Assembly: GCA_964569015.1 (NCBI GenBank)
Contig: CAZMSN010000012.1
Span: 1-41,861 of the forward strand
DNA from: CAYQEC01 sp964569015
Lineage (GTDB): Bacteria; Actinomycetota; Acidimicrobiia; Spongiisociales; UBA5794
Length of the DNA stretch: 41,861 nt
Direction: 5' to 3'
Made by a program: the position numbers and the translations under genes. Positions 7,805 through 15,066 of this stretch are shown piece by piece. The notes below the pieces were generated by a model that saw nothing but the letters and a program-made list of their open reading frames with translations, was not told the DNA's origin and did not search any database. The first letter of the stretch is position 1, and the number at the start of each line of letters is the position of its first letter.

Positions 7805-8038
7805 ATGGTTGAGGCGTACGTGCTCATCCAGACAGAGGTGGGCAAGGCGGCCGAGGTTGCCAAGCAAATCGCTGAGATTCCCGGGGTGGCCAGGGCCGAG
7901 GCCGTGACCGGCCCCTACGACGCGATCGTCCACGCCAAGGCCGACGATGTCGACTCCTTGGGAAAGCTCGTGGTTGCCCGCATCCAGGCCGTCGACGGGA
8001 TCACCCGGACCCTCACCTGCCCGGTGGTGAGGCTGTAG
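7805..8038 (+). CDS. Stand-alone Lrp/AsnC ligand-binding (RAM) domain protein
   Basis: This is a 77-residue protein made only of the Lrp/AsnC C-terminal ligand-binding fold. The recognisable segments are VEAYVLIQTEVGKAAEVAKQIAEIPGV, then AEAVTGPYDAIVHAKADD and the final strand GITRTLTCPVV. The DNA-binding half of Lrp is absent, so it is not itself a regulator of the classical kind. Such solo domains form oligomers that bind amino acids or partner with other Lrp proteins. The start is ATG 7805, with GGAGGAGG at 7792-7799. The ATG five codons upstream is less likely because the ribosome site would fall inside the gene. It converges on ddl, whose product uses D-alanine, but a link between them is only inference. 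Confidence 0.85.
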   Translation: MVEAYVLIQTEVGKAAEVAKQIAEIPGVARAEAVTGPYDAIVHAKADDVDSLGKLVVARIQAVDGITRTLTCPVVRL

Positions 8039-8080
8039 AAACCCGGAGCGAACGGATGTCGGTGAGGCGCTGCGGCGCGC

Positions 8081-9091
8081 TCACTCGGCGAGGGCCAGCG
8101 TCACCAACTCGTTGCACAGCTCGCCGTACGACATCCCGCTCGCCTGCCACATGGCGGGGAAACCCGAGATCGGTGTGAAACCCGGCATCGTGTTCACCTC
8201 GTTGAGCAGGAATCCGCGCCCACGTTCCTCGAAGAAGAAGTCGACACGGGCGAGGCCGCTGCATTCGAGCATCGTGAAGGCGTCACACGCCATCCGGCGA
8301 ACGAGGTCCTGCTCGGGCCCCGTGAGCGGCGCCGGTGCGACGAACCGGCTCGACTCGTCGTGGTACTTGCTCTCGTAGTCGTACCACTCGGTCTGAATGA
8401 CCACCTCCCCGGGAACCGATGCGCGCGGGCCCTCCAAGACCGCAACCTCGATCTCGCGGCCCCGAATCGCCTCCTCCACGATCACCTTGCGATCGAACGC
8501 CAGAGCGCGGCGGATGCCGTCCTTCAGCTCGACGTCGGTGGCGGCCCTCGAGATGCCGACCGACGAGCCGAGGCGAGCCGGCTTCACGAACACCGGCAGG
8601 CCGAGCTCGGAGACGATCCCGGCGACCGCCGGGCCAGGCGCCTCGAAATCCTCGGCCCTGACCACCTGCCAGCGGCTCGTGGGTATCCCATGCTGCACCA
8701 TCAATCGTTTGGCGACGTCCTTGTCCATCGCTATCGCCGACGCCTCCACCCCACATCCCACGTACGGCGTGCCCGCCATCTCGAAGGCCCCCTGGATCGT
8801 CCCGTCCTCGCCGAACGGCCCGTGCAGCACCGGGAACGCGACATCGAAGGCGATCACGTCCCCGGAGGCACTGAGTGTCCCCTCCGGCAGGCGCAAGACG
8901 ACAGCTCGCCCGGAGGCTTGGAGGGGACGCCGGGTGGGATCCGCCAAGGACCAAGACCCATCGCGGCTGATGCCCACCATGATCACCTGATGACCGGCGT
9001 CTTCGAGTGCTTCGAGTACGGCGACCGCCGAGACACACGAGACCTCATGCTCTGCAGATCGGCCGCCGAAGAGAACCAGTACCCGAGCCAT
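8081..9091 (-). CDS. ddl: D-alanine--D-alanine ligase
   Basis: Ddl (336 residues) joins two D-alanines with ATP for peptidoglycan precursor synthesis in the cytosol. The N-terminus VLVLFGGRSAEHEVSCVSA is the first family signature. VFPVLHGPFGEDGTIQG-like residues (here VAFPVLHGPFGEDGTIQG) bind substrate. The ATP-grasp fold shows FVKPARLGSSVGIS and ends with GFLLNEVNTMPGFT. The start is ATG 9091. A TAATCT box sits seven bases upstream, no ribosome site is present, and the codons further upstream lie in the kinase gene on the other strand. Length and motifs are normal. It is probably monocistronic and divergent from the histidine kinase. Confidence 0.96.
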   Translation of the reverse strand: MARVLVLFGGRSAEHEVSCVSAVAVLEALEDAGHQVIMVGISRDGSWSLADPTRRPLQASGRAVVLRLPEGTLSASGDVIAFDVAFPVLHGPFGEDGTIQGAFEMAGTPYVGCGVEASAIAMDKDVAKRLMVQHGIPTSRWQVVRAEDFEAPGPAVAGIVSELGLPVFVKPARLGSSVGISRAATDVELKDGIRRALAFDRKVIVEEAIRGREIEVAVLEGPRASVPGEVVIQTEWYDYESKYHDESSRFVAPAPLTGPEQDLVRRMACDAFTMLECSGLARVDFFFEERGRGFLLNEVNTMPGFTPISGFPAMWQASGMSYGELCNELVTLALAE

Positions 9092-9098
9092 GCCGGGC

Positions 9099-9108
9099 AG
9101 ATTACCGT
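9099..9108. promoter_or_regulatory. Overlapping divergent -10 boxes (ddl and kinase)
   Basis: The ten bases AGATTACCGT contain TAATCT on the minus strand (9099-9104) and TACCGT on the plus strand (9103-9108), sharing the central TA. The minus box is seven bases from the ddl ATG. The plus box is 25 bases from the kinase GTG, which has GAGG at 9126-9129. This has the form of a bidirectional promoter. Confidence 0.4.
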
Positions 9109-9133
9109 GGTCTCCGCTATTGATTGAGGTTTC

Positions 9134-10933
9134 GTGAGCGACCGATACACGATCATCGGCTACCGAGTCCGGGTGGTGTACTTCGGACTCGTCCTGTCGT
9201 GGACCGCGCTGATCATCACGGCGGTGCTGACGTTGACCAAGTCGCACTACGCGGGACCCATCAAGGCCGGCCCCGCCATCGGCGCTGCTGTCGCCCTCCT
9301 CATCCTGACGCTCGTGCCGTGGCGACGGGCCCTGCGGCGTGCCATCGGGGACTTCCTCGTCCTGCTGTGGTGCCTGGGAGTCATCGGGGCCGTCATCTAC
9401 GGAACCGGAGGGCTGAAGACCGGAGCGCCGGTGGTGGTCGTGTTCCTCACGACGGTGGTCTTCGCAGCCCTCGTCGCTTCCCGCTCGGTGGGGTTCGTCG
9501 GCGTCGCCGCCATCGCGGCCTACGCGGCGCTCATCCTCGCCGCCGACACGATCGAGACACCCGAGGCAACGATCCAGATCGCGGTGTTCGTGATGGCGGT
9601 GGCGCTCATCTTCATCGGAGGCCTCGCCGTCTGGGCCCAGATCGACCTGGCATCCCAGTGGCTGCACTCGTACAGCCGCCGCGAGGCGCATCTCGCCCAG
9701 AGGGAGCAAGAGCTGCAGCGGCTCTACGACGTCTCACGCACCATCGGGGTGGGCACCAATCTCGCTGAAGTCCTCCCCGACTTGGTGGGTCGGGTCGTCT
9801 CGGCGCTCGAGGCCAAGATCGGGGTCGTGCTGCTGTACCGCCCCGACCTGGAGGCTCTCGAGGTCATGTCCCCCATCTGGGTGGCGGGCCAGACACTGGG
9901 GGCCGAGGGCTACATGCTGCCCCTCGACGAGGACGGCATCGCGCAACAGGTGTTCACGAGCGGCGAGCCGGTGGTGTACACGGACATGGGCGACGTGAAC
10001 CAGGCCGACAACGCCTTCCTCCTCGAGCTCGGGGCTCATCAGCTGGTGGCGGTGCCGCTGCAGATCGAGACCCACCGCATCGGCGTCGTGCTCGTCGTCG
10101 AGAAACAGAGTGGCGAGTTCGCCGAGGACGACGTCGCGTTGCTCGAATCTCTCGCGGGGCCCTCGGCGCTCGTCCTCAACCAGCTCAGCCGCTACGAGGA
10201 GGCGCAGGAGACGAGTCAGAAGATGACCGAGTTGGCGCAGCTCAAGACCGATTTCGTCTCGGTGGTGAGCCACGAGCTCCGTACCCCGCTGACGTCGATG
10301 ATCGGATCACTCAAGACCCTGCAGCGCCCCGAGCTCGCCCCGTCGGATCCCAACGCCAGGGAGCTGGTCAACACCGCGGCCCGGCAGGCGAACCGGCTGC
10401 GCTCGCTCATCGAGGACCTTCTCATGGTGTCACGCCTCGACAACCAGGCGCTGCCGATCCGTCCCGAGACACTGGCGGTGGAGGACTTCCTCGACGAGAT
10501 CGTCCGCCACGTCCCTGGGGCAGAGCCGGTGACCTCCATCCACATCGCTCCCACGGTCGACCTCATCGAAGCCGACCCGGATCATCTCCACCGAGTGATC
10601 TCGAACCTGCTCGACAATGCCCTCAAGTACGCCCCCGATTCCACCATCGAGGTGGTTGCGACCCGCAACGGCACCGAGGTGTGGTTCTCGGTGGCCGACC
10701 ACGGGATGGGCATCCCCTACGAGCTGCACGAGCACATCTTCAACAGCTTCACCCAGGTGGCGCACCACCACACCCGTGGCGCCGGCGGCACGGGTCTGGG
10801 CCTGTCGATCGTGCGGGGCCTCACCGAAACGATGGGGGGTCGCGTCTGGTTCCAGCCCACCCCGGGTGGCGGCGCCACCTTCACCGTGGCCCTGCCTCAG
10901 CACGCCTCCAGCCGGCAGGCCCGAGTGGTCTGA
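9134..10933 (+). CDS. Membrane GAF-domain sensor histidine kinase (orphan)
   Basis: This is a 599-residue sensor kinase. The first 180 or so residues hold about six hydrophobic segments, forming a membrane-embedded sensor. A short coiled coil (REAHLAQREQELQRLYDVSR) leads into a GAF domain at about residues 205-350. The HisKA box FVSVVSHELRTPLTSM places the phosphorylated His at residue 380. The ATPase domain shows the N box NLLDNALKYAP (Asn near 491), the G1 box ADHGMGIP and the G2 box GTGLGLSI. No response-regulator gene lies next to it, so it is an orphan here. The start is GTG 9134 with GAGG four bases upstream. Its ligand is unknown. It converges on fabI with only four bases between stops. 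Confidence 0.9.
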   Translation: MSDRYTIIGYRVRVVYFGLVLSWTALIITAVLTLTKSHYAGPIKAGPAIGAAVALLILTLVPWRRALRRAIGDFLVLLWCLGVIGAVIYGTGGLKTGAPVVVVFLTTVVFAALVASRSVGFVGVAAIAAYAALILAADTIETPEATIQIAVFVMAVALIFIGGLAVWAQIDLASQWLHSYSRREAHLAQREQELQRLYDVSRTIGVGTNLAEVLPDLVGRVVSALEAKIGVVLLYRPDLEALEVMSPIWVAGQTLGAEGYMLPLDEDGIAQQVFTSGEPVVYTDMGDVNQADNAFLLELGAHQLVAVPLQIETHRIGVVLVVEKQSGEFAEDDVALLESLAGPSALVLNQLSRYEEAQETSQKMTELAQLKTDFVSVVSHELRTPLTSMIGSLKTLQRPELAPSDPNARELVNTAARQANRLRSLIEDLLMVSRLDNQALPIRPETLAVEDFLDEIVRHVPGAEPVTSIHIAPTVDLIEADPDHLHRVISNLLDNALKYAPDSTIEVVATRNGTEVWFSVADHGMGIPYELHEHIFNSFTQVAHHHTRGAGGTGLGLSIVRGLTETMGGRVWFQPTPGGGATFTVALPQHASSRQARVV

Positions 10934-10937
10934 GCCG

Positions 10938-11717
10938 TCAATCGGCCCCGGCGGCAATGGCGTGGAAGCCGCCGTCAACGTGGACGACTTCGCCGCTCGT
11001 CGCCGGCGCCCAATCGGACAGCAGCACGGCGACCATGAGCGCCACGGGCACCGGGTTGTTGATGTCCCAGCCGAGCGGAGCGCGCGCTTCCCAGACGTCC
11101 TGGAAACGCTTGAAGCCCGGGATCGCCTTGGCGGCGACCGTGGTGAGCGGCCCGGCCGCAACCGCGTTCACCCGGATGTTGTCGGGCCCGAGGTCACGAG
11201 CGAGGTACCGGGTCACCGACTCGAGAGCCGACTTGGAGACCCCCATCCAGTCGTAGGCGGGCCACGCTTGTCGGTTGTCGAAGTCGAGAGTGACCAGCGC
11301 CCCTCCCCCGGCCTCCCTCAGGAGACCCCGCAGACCCGCCGCCAGGGTCTTGTAGGAGAAGGCCGAGGTGAGGAAGGCGGTCACGGCGCTGTCGGGCGGC
11401 GTGTTGAGGAAATTGCCTCCGAGAGCATCGTCGGGCGCGTACGCAATGGCGTGCAGTGCCCCGTCGACCGCACCCCAGCGATCCTCGAGCGAGGCGACCA
11501 GCGACTCCATGTGCTCGGGCCGGTGAATGTCGAGCTCGAACACTTCCGGCTCAACCGCCAGGCGTTTCGCCGCTCGCTGGGTGAGGCGGAGGCCGCGCCC
11601 GAACCCGGTGACCACTATCTCGGCCCCCTGCTCCTGGGCTATCCGCGCGGTGTGCCACGCGATGGAGTCGTCGGTGAGCACACCCGTGATCACGAGGCGT
11701 TTTCCTGTGAGCAGCAC
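10938..11717 (-). CDS. fabI: Enoyl-[acyl-carrier-protein] reductase, InhA/FabI type
   Basis: This 259-residue NADH-dependent reductase catalyses the last step of fatty-acid elongation. The N-terminus GKRLVITGVLTDDSIAWHTARIAQEQGAEIV matches InhA closely. The Y-x6-K catalytic pair is Tyr155 and Lys162 in YDWMGVSKSALES. The C-terminus APLGWDINN...LLSDWAPATSGEVVHVDGG is also InhA-like. The start is GTG 11717, with AAGGAGG five bases upstream. An ATG at 11747 falls on the predicted -10 box and is rejected. Resemblance to InhA is stronger than to E. coli FabI, as expected in actinobacteria. Whether it acts in ordinary type II synthesis or on longer chains cannot be told here. Confidence 0.93.
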   Translation of the reverse strand: MLLTGKRLVITGVLTDDSIAWHTARIAQEQGAEIVVTGFGRGLRLTQRAAKRLAVEPEVFELDIHRPEHMESLVASLEDRWGAVDGALHAIAYAPDDALGGNFLNTPPDSAVTAFLTSAFSYKTLAAGLRGLLREAGGGALVTLDFDNRQAWPAYDWMGVSKSALESVTRYLARDLGPDNIRVNAVAAGPLTTVAAKAIPGFKRFQDVWEARAPLGWDINNPVPVALMVAVLLSDWAPATSGEVVHVDGGFHAIAAGAD

Positions 11718-11745
11718 CGCGGCCTCCTTGGCGTGAGGGACCAAC

Positions 11746-11751
11746 ATCCTA
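11746..11751 (-). promoter_or_regulatory. Candidate -10 box of fabI
   Basis: TAGGAT on the minus strand lies 28 bases before the fabI GTG. The predicted leader is about 21 bases and holds AAGGAGG. No convincing -35 box is seen. Confidence 0.4.
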
Positions 11752-11872
11752 GAGACTGTCGGCCTCCCCCGGGCAGTCGTCGGGTCACGCTCGCTCGGGC
11801 CAGAAACCCTCGAGCCGGACCCGGCCCCTCCCTTGCCGTCGCCCGGCAGCACGGATCGGAAGCGATCTCCGG

Positions 11873-11878
11873 TACCGT
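11873..11878 (+). promoter_or_regulatory. Candidate -10 box of the RlmD-like gene (leaderless)
   Basis: TACCGT is followed by six bases and the ATG at 11885, with no ribosome site. This fits a leaderless transcript. Confidence 0.5.
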
Positions 11879-11884
11879 GGGCCC

Positions 11885-13096
11885 ATGGAACTCACCCCCA
11901 CCGACATCGCCCACGGCGGCGAGGCCGTGGCTCGAGTCGACGGGAAGGCGTACTTCGTGGCCGGAGCCATGCCGGGCGAACGTGTCGCCGGCGAGGTCAT
12001 CGTGGACAAGGGTTCGTGGGGTCGAGTGCGACTCATCGACGTGCTCACTCCGTCCCCGGACCGCATCGAGCCGAAGTGTCCTCACTTCTCGACGTGCGGA
12101 GGCTGCCAGTGGCAGTACGCCGATCACCAGACCCAGCTGCGCTGGAAAACGTCCGTGGTGGCCGGACAGCTCGCTCATCTCGGCAAGATCGACGACCCGC
12201 CGGTCCGCGACACGGAGGCGGTCGGACCGGCGTTCCGCTACCGCAATCGGATGGACTTCGTGGTCGAGGACGGCGGCCCGGCTCTCTACCGTCCCCGCTC
12301 GCGCCAGGCAGTTCGCCTCGATGCCTGCCTGCTGCTCCACCCGGACCTCGCCGCGGTGTTCGCTCGGCTCGGCGACCTCTCCGGGGTACACCGCCTCACC
12401 CTGCGCACCGGCACCACGACCGGGGAGACGCTGGCCGTCGTCGGTGGGCGCATACCCGAACAAGCCGATTCGTGGGGCTGTGCCGTCGCTCAATCCCGCC
12501 GCGGATCGCTCCATCCCGTGGTGGGTGATCCCGTGGTGCACGAGGACGTTGGGGGCGTCCGCTTCCGCATCACCGGTCAAGCGTTCTTCCAGAGCTCCAC
12601 CGCCGGCGCCGAGGCCTTGGCCCGACTCGCCGCCGAAGCCGCCGCCATCGGGCCCGACGACACCCTTCTCGACGCCTACGCCGGCGGTGGCCTGTTCGGC
12701 GCAACGGTTGGCCGAGGCGCCCGCCGGGTCCTCGCCGTCGAGGCCGACGACATTACCTTCGGTGATCTGCGCGCCAATCTTCGCCGGGCGCGTCTCCCCG
12801 ATCACAGGGCGGTGCGCGGCAGAGTCGAGTCCGTTGTCGGCGGTCTCGACGAGTACTGGGACGTGGCGATCGTCGACCCACCACGAGAAGGCCTGCGAGA
12901 TCCCGGAGTGAGCGCGGTCACCGCGGCGCGGCCGCGAGTACTGGTGTATGTGTCGTGTGATCCGGCCTCGCTGGGACGCGACACCCGTCTGCTCGCCTCT
13001 GCCGGGTACCTGCTCGACTGGGCTGCTCCGGTCGATCTCTTCCCCCAGACCTATCACGTCGAGACCGTGGCACGGTTTGTGCGGGACAGCGCCTGA
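11885..13096 (+). CDS. RlmD/TrmA-family Fe-S RNA (uracil-5-)-methyltransferase
   Basis: This is a 403-residue class I SAM-dependent RNA uridine-C5 methyltransferase. The N-terminal TRAM-like region (ELTPTDIAHGGEAVARVDGKAYFV) is followed by a four-cysteine cluster: Cys65, Cys71 and Cys74 in CPHFSTCGGC, and Cys148 in DACLLL. This arrangement binds a [4Fe-4S] cluster in RumA/RlmD. The SAM motif is DAYAGGGLFG. The DPPREGL motif and the catalytic nucleophile Cys358 in VSCDPASLGRD are intact. The target could be U1939 of 23S rRNA (RlmD), U747, or tRNA U54, and family membership alone does not decide. The ATG at 11885 follows a TACCGT box by six bases. Confidence 0.9.
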   Translation: MELTPTDIAHGGEAVARVDGKAYFVAGAMPGERVAGEVIVDKGSWGRVRLIDVLTPSPDRIEPKCPHFSTCGGCQWQYADHQTQLRWKTSVVAGQLAHLGKIDDPPVRDTEAVGPAFRYRNRMDFVVEDGGPALYRPRSRQAVRLDACLLLHPDLAAVFARLGDLSGVHRLTLRTGTTTGETLAVVGGRIPEQADSWGCAVAQSRRGSLHPVVGDPVVHEDVGGVRFRITGQAFFQSSTAGAEALARLAAEAAAIGPDDTLLDAYAGGGLFGATVGRGARRVLAVEADDITFGDLRANLRRARLPDHRAVRGRVESVVGGLDEYWDVAIVDPPREGLRDPGVSAVTAARPRVLVYVSCDPASLGRDTRLLASAGYLLDWAAPVDLFPQTYHVETVARFVRDSA

Positions 13097-13198
13097 CACC
13101 GCCGGCTGCGGCTGATTGGGGGAGAACGGCCCTACCGGACACCGAGGCAGCACCGCATGCTGGCCGCGACCCAGCGGGGAGGAGGGCCGATGCGGATC

Positions 13199-13263
13199 GT
13201 GTTCCACCTTGCCCACTCGCCGTGGGGAACACGGAGCGATTGACAGTCGCCTACGCCGACTGT
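13199..13263 (+). promoter_or_regulatory. Two consecutive inverted repeats in the leader of the acetate-permease gene
   Basis: The first inverted repeat pairs GTGTTCCAC (13199-13207) with GTGGGGAACAC (13222-13232), with a two-base bulge. The second is a perfect ACAGTCG-N7-CGACTGT at 13243-13263, and a TTGACA hexamer at 13240-13245 overlaps its left arm. It ends where the GGAGAGGAG ribosome site begins. It could be an operator for a dimeric regulator, an RNA switch at the ribosome site, or (first hairpin) a terminator of the upstream gene. The rest of 13097-13198 shows nothing recognisable. Confidence 0.4.
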
Positions 13264-13283
13264 GGAGAGGAGAAACGGCCGAA

Positions 13284-13865
13284 ATGGAAGCCAAGCTCGC
13301 CAACCCCGCGCCTTTGGGCCTGATGGGATTCGGCATGACCACCATCCTGCTCAACATTCACAACGCGGGGTTCTTCAAGATGAGCGCCATGGTGCTCGCG
13401 ATGGGGATCTTCTACGGAGGCATCGCCCAGGTGATCGCCGGGAAGATGGAGTTCCAGAAGGGCAACACTTTCGGCACGACGGCATTCACGTCGTACGGGC
13501 TCTTCTGGCTCTCTCTGGTCGGGCTGCTCATCCTCCCGGAACTCGGTTGGACGGAGGCGACACCGGCCGATTTCATGGCCTGGTACCTGTTCCTGTGGGG
13601 CATGTTCACCCTGCTCATGTTCTTCGGGACGCTGCGCTCGGTCTTCATGCTGAGGGTCGTGTTCGCCACCCTGGCGATCCTGTTCTTCCTCCTCGCCATC
13701 GCAGACTGGTCGGGATCGACCACCGTCACCAAGATCGCGGGCTGGGAGGGCATCGTGTGCGGCGCGAGCGCCTTCTACCTGGCGATGGGCCAGGTGATCA
13801 ACGAAGCCCTCGACAAGGTCGTCGTCCCGATCGACCTGGCGGACCTTCGTCGCGGCGAGTCGTAG
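13284..13865 (+). CDS. Acetate/succinate permease-family protein (GPR1/FUN34/YaaH)
   Basis: This is a 193-residue integral membrane protein with six hydrophobic segments. The family signature NPAPLGL is at residues 7-13, followed by GFGMTTILLNIHN. A second conserved stretch, GIFYGGIAQVIAGKMEFQKGNTFGTTAFTSYGLFW, is split across helices 2-3. Family members (SatP, YaaH) move acetate and succinate with protons or form acetate channels. The length is normal. The start is ATG 13284, with GGAGAGGAGA beginning 20 bases upstream. Longer reading frames upstream would cover the hairpin leader and are rejected. It ends at a strong terminator shared with the convergent PH-domain gene. The substrate is inferred from family only. 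Confidence 0.9.
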   Translation: MEAKLANPAPLGLMGFGMTTILLNIHNAGFFKMSAMVLAMGIFYGGIAQVIAGKMEFQKGNTFGTTAFTSYGLFWLSLVGLLILPELGWTEATPADFMAWYLFLWGMFTLLMFFGTLRSVFMLRVVFATLAILFFLLAIADWSGSTTVTKIAGWEGIVCGASAFYLAMGQVINEALDKVVVPIDLADLRRGES

Positions 13866-13891
13866 CACACACGACAGGGCGGCTCGACAAA

Positions 13892-13940
13892 ACGACGAAC
13901 GAGGCGCAGGGCCGTATGGCTCTGCGCCTCGTCGCGTCGT
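13892..13940. terminator. Bidirectional transcription terminator
   Basis: A 13-bp stem, GAGGCGCAGGGCC (13901-13913) against GGCTCTGCGCCTC (13918-13930) with one G-T pair, is capped by a GTAT loop. An outer ACGACG/CGTCGT stem (13892-13897 with 13935-13940) extends it. On the minus strand a TTTT run follows the outer stem. It lies between the convergent stops at 13865 and 13943. Confidence 0.8.
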
Positions 13941-13942
13941 CG

Positions 13943-14581
13943 CTACATCTCGTCGAGGATCGAGCGTTTGGTGCGCTCGTACTCCTCGTCGCTGAGGGCG
14001 CCGTCCCGGTGGAGCCGGGCGAGGCGCTCGAGGCGCTCGGTGGCGTCGGCTGGCGCCGGTGCCGGTGCCGGTGCCGGTGCCGTTTCCTGCTGCAGCGCGC
14101 GGGTTCGATCCTCCCGGGTGCGGTACAGCAGCGATTGGAAGTTCTCGGGCTCGGGGATGTCCGAGAAGCGGCTCTGGCCACCCTCACCAGCGGACTCGAT
14201 GACAAGGTCGCCGGACTTGAGAAGTCGCTCGATCACGTTCTGCCGGAACACCACGTCGTTGATGTTCTCCAGCGGGATCTCGATTCCGCTGCGGGCCACA
14301 ATGCCGCGACGGGTGATGAGACGCTCGTTGGTGAGGACATACGCGGTGAACCACCAGCGGAAGAACGGCATGACCGCAACCGGGATCAGCGCCACGGCGA
14401 TGACCAGCGACGTGATCAGGTCGGCGGTGCCGTTCTCGGGAGGGATCCATTGGTAGACGAGGACGACTGCAGCGATGCCCGCGAGGATCCAGAGCACGGG
14501 GAACGCGAGCAGCCGCCAGTGCGGACGGAACTCGGTGACGATGACCTCATCCTCGGTGAGGAGGCGTTCTGGGTACGACAT
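13943..14581 (-). CDS. Membrane protein with bacterial PH (DUF304) and SHOCT domains
   Basis: This 212-residue protein has a short N-terminal cytosolic part (LLTEDEVIVTEFRPHW) and two membrane helices (residues about 25-45 and 58-78). A bPH2/DUF304 domain follows, seen in AYVLTNERLITRRGIVARSGIEIPLENINDVVF. After a hinge of repeated Ala-Pro (APAPAPAPAPADA) comes a SHOCT motif, LARLHRDGALSDEEYERTKRSIL. Such proteins are common in actinobacteria and have no assigned activity, and SHOCT is thought to mediate oligomerisation. The start is ATG 14581. A TATGAT box sits seven bases upstream and there is no ribosome site, so it is probably leaderless. The hinge is encoded by a hexanucleotide repeat at 14058-14081. 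Confidence 0.88.
   Translation of the reverse strand: MSYPERLLTEDEVIVTEFRPHWRLLAFPVLWILAGIAAVVLVYQWIPPENGTADLITSLVIAVALIPVAVMPFFRWWFTAYVLTNERLITRRGIVARSGIEIPLENINDVVFRQNVIERLLKSGDLVIESAGEGGQSRFSDIPEPENFQSLLYRTREDRTRALQQETAPAPAPAPAPADATERLERLARLHRDGALSDEEYERTKRSILDEM
14058..14081 (+). repeat. GGTGCC hexanucleotide tandem repeat
   Basis: There are four exact copies of GGTGCC, preceded by a GGCGCC variant. In the minus-strand gene they encode Ala-Pro pairs of the hinge between the PH and SHOCT domains. Copy number changes would keep the frame. Confidence 0.85.
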
Positions 14582-14588
14582 GCCCCGA

Positions 14589-14594
14589 ATCATA
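14589..14594 (-). promoter_or_regulatory. Candidate -10 box of the PH-SHOCT gene (leaderless)
   Basis: TATGAT is close to consensus and lies seven bases before ATG 14581. No Shine-Dalgarno sequence is present. Confidence 0.55.
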
Positions 14595-15042
14595 CGATGC
14601 TTCGGCGACGCGAGCGACCACCAACGCCAGAAGCACCGGACACCGGATGGACCACAGAAACGGGAAATCCCGAGGGAGCGTTGGCCGAAGCCTCAACCCT
14701 CTCGGGATTCCCTTATCGGACCTGCCTTGCGGCCTGACCGATATACCTTCCCCGGCCGAAACCGAGGTCAGCTTGGTCGTTCCGTCCACCACCGGAGCCC
14801 GAAGGCTCGATGCCGGCGCCCCCCCGAAGGGGAACAACTGCCACTCTTGCGAATAGCCGCTCTTCCAGACCCGTCCGTTGACCCTTGCGGGCCCTCGGAC
14901 CCCAGCTGCCCTTGCGGGCTACCGGGTCCGCCGGATCAGTTTCCTTTTCCAGCGACTCAAACAATCTACGCTCTCGTTCGTTGCCGGGTCAAGCAGAATC
15001 CGTGGTTGGTTTTCGCGTCTTGCCATCTCGTTTTCGCGATCC
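14595..15042. other. Structured non-coding region A
   Basis: No convincing gene is present on either strand. The stretch is dense in hairpins. A nested structure pairs 14662-14674 with 14701-14712 and holds an inner GGC-CGAA-GCC hairpin at 14683-14692. GAGCC-CGAA-GGCTC lies at 14795-14808 and CCCC-CGAA-GGGG at 14821-14832. The motif CCCTTGCGGG occurs twice, at 14882-14891 and 14909-14918. A 30-base element at 14988-15017 is repeated in region B. It could be a decayed repeat cluster or hold a structured RNA, and I cannot decide. Confidence 0.55.
14988..15017. repeat. 30-base dispersed element, copy 1
   Basis: It matches positions 16529-16558 at 25 of 30 bases without gaps. The best conserved part is ATCCGTGG(T/A)TGGTTTTCGCG, with one mismatch in 20. 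A second TTTTCGCG follows 20 bases later. Confidence 0.75.
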
Positions 15043-15066
15043 GCCTCGAGAGCCCGGATTCGAGGC
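15043..15066 (-). terminator. Hairpin directly after the LLM oxidoreductase stop
   Basis: GCCTCGA (15043-15049) and TCGAGGC (15060-15066) form a perfect 7-bp stem with a 10-base loop. It begins at the base next to the stop codon of the minus-strand gene. There is no T tract, so it is either a weak terminator or an mRNA 3'-end stabiliser. Confidence 0.45.

Noticed and set aside
11718..11747. Longer fabI starting at ATG 11747
   Set aside because: That ATG lies on the predicted -10 box. The GTG at 11717 has AAGGAGG at ideal spacing and gives the normal InhA length.
14882..14918. Two CCCTTGCGGG copies considered as a CRISPR array
   Set aside because: There are only two 10-base units, no spacer regularity, and no cas genes. 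The RecB-like nuclease nearby is not Cas4 by context.
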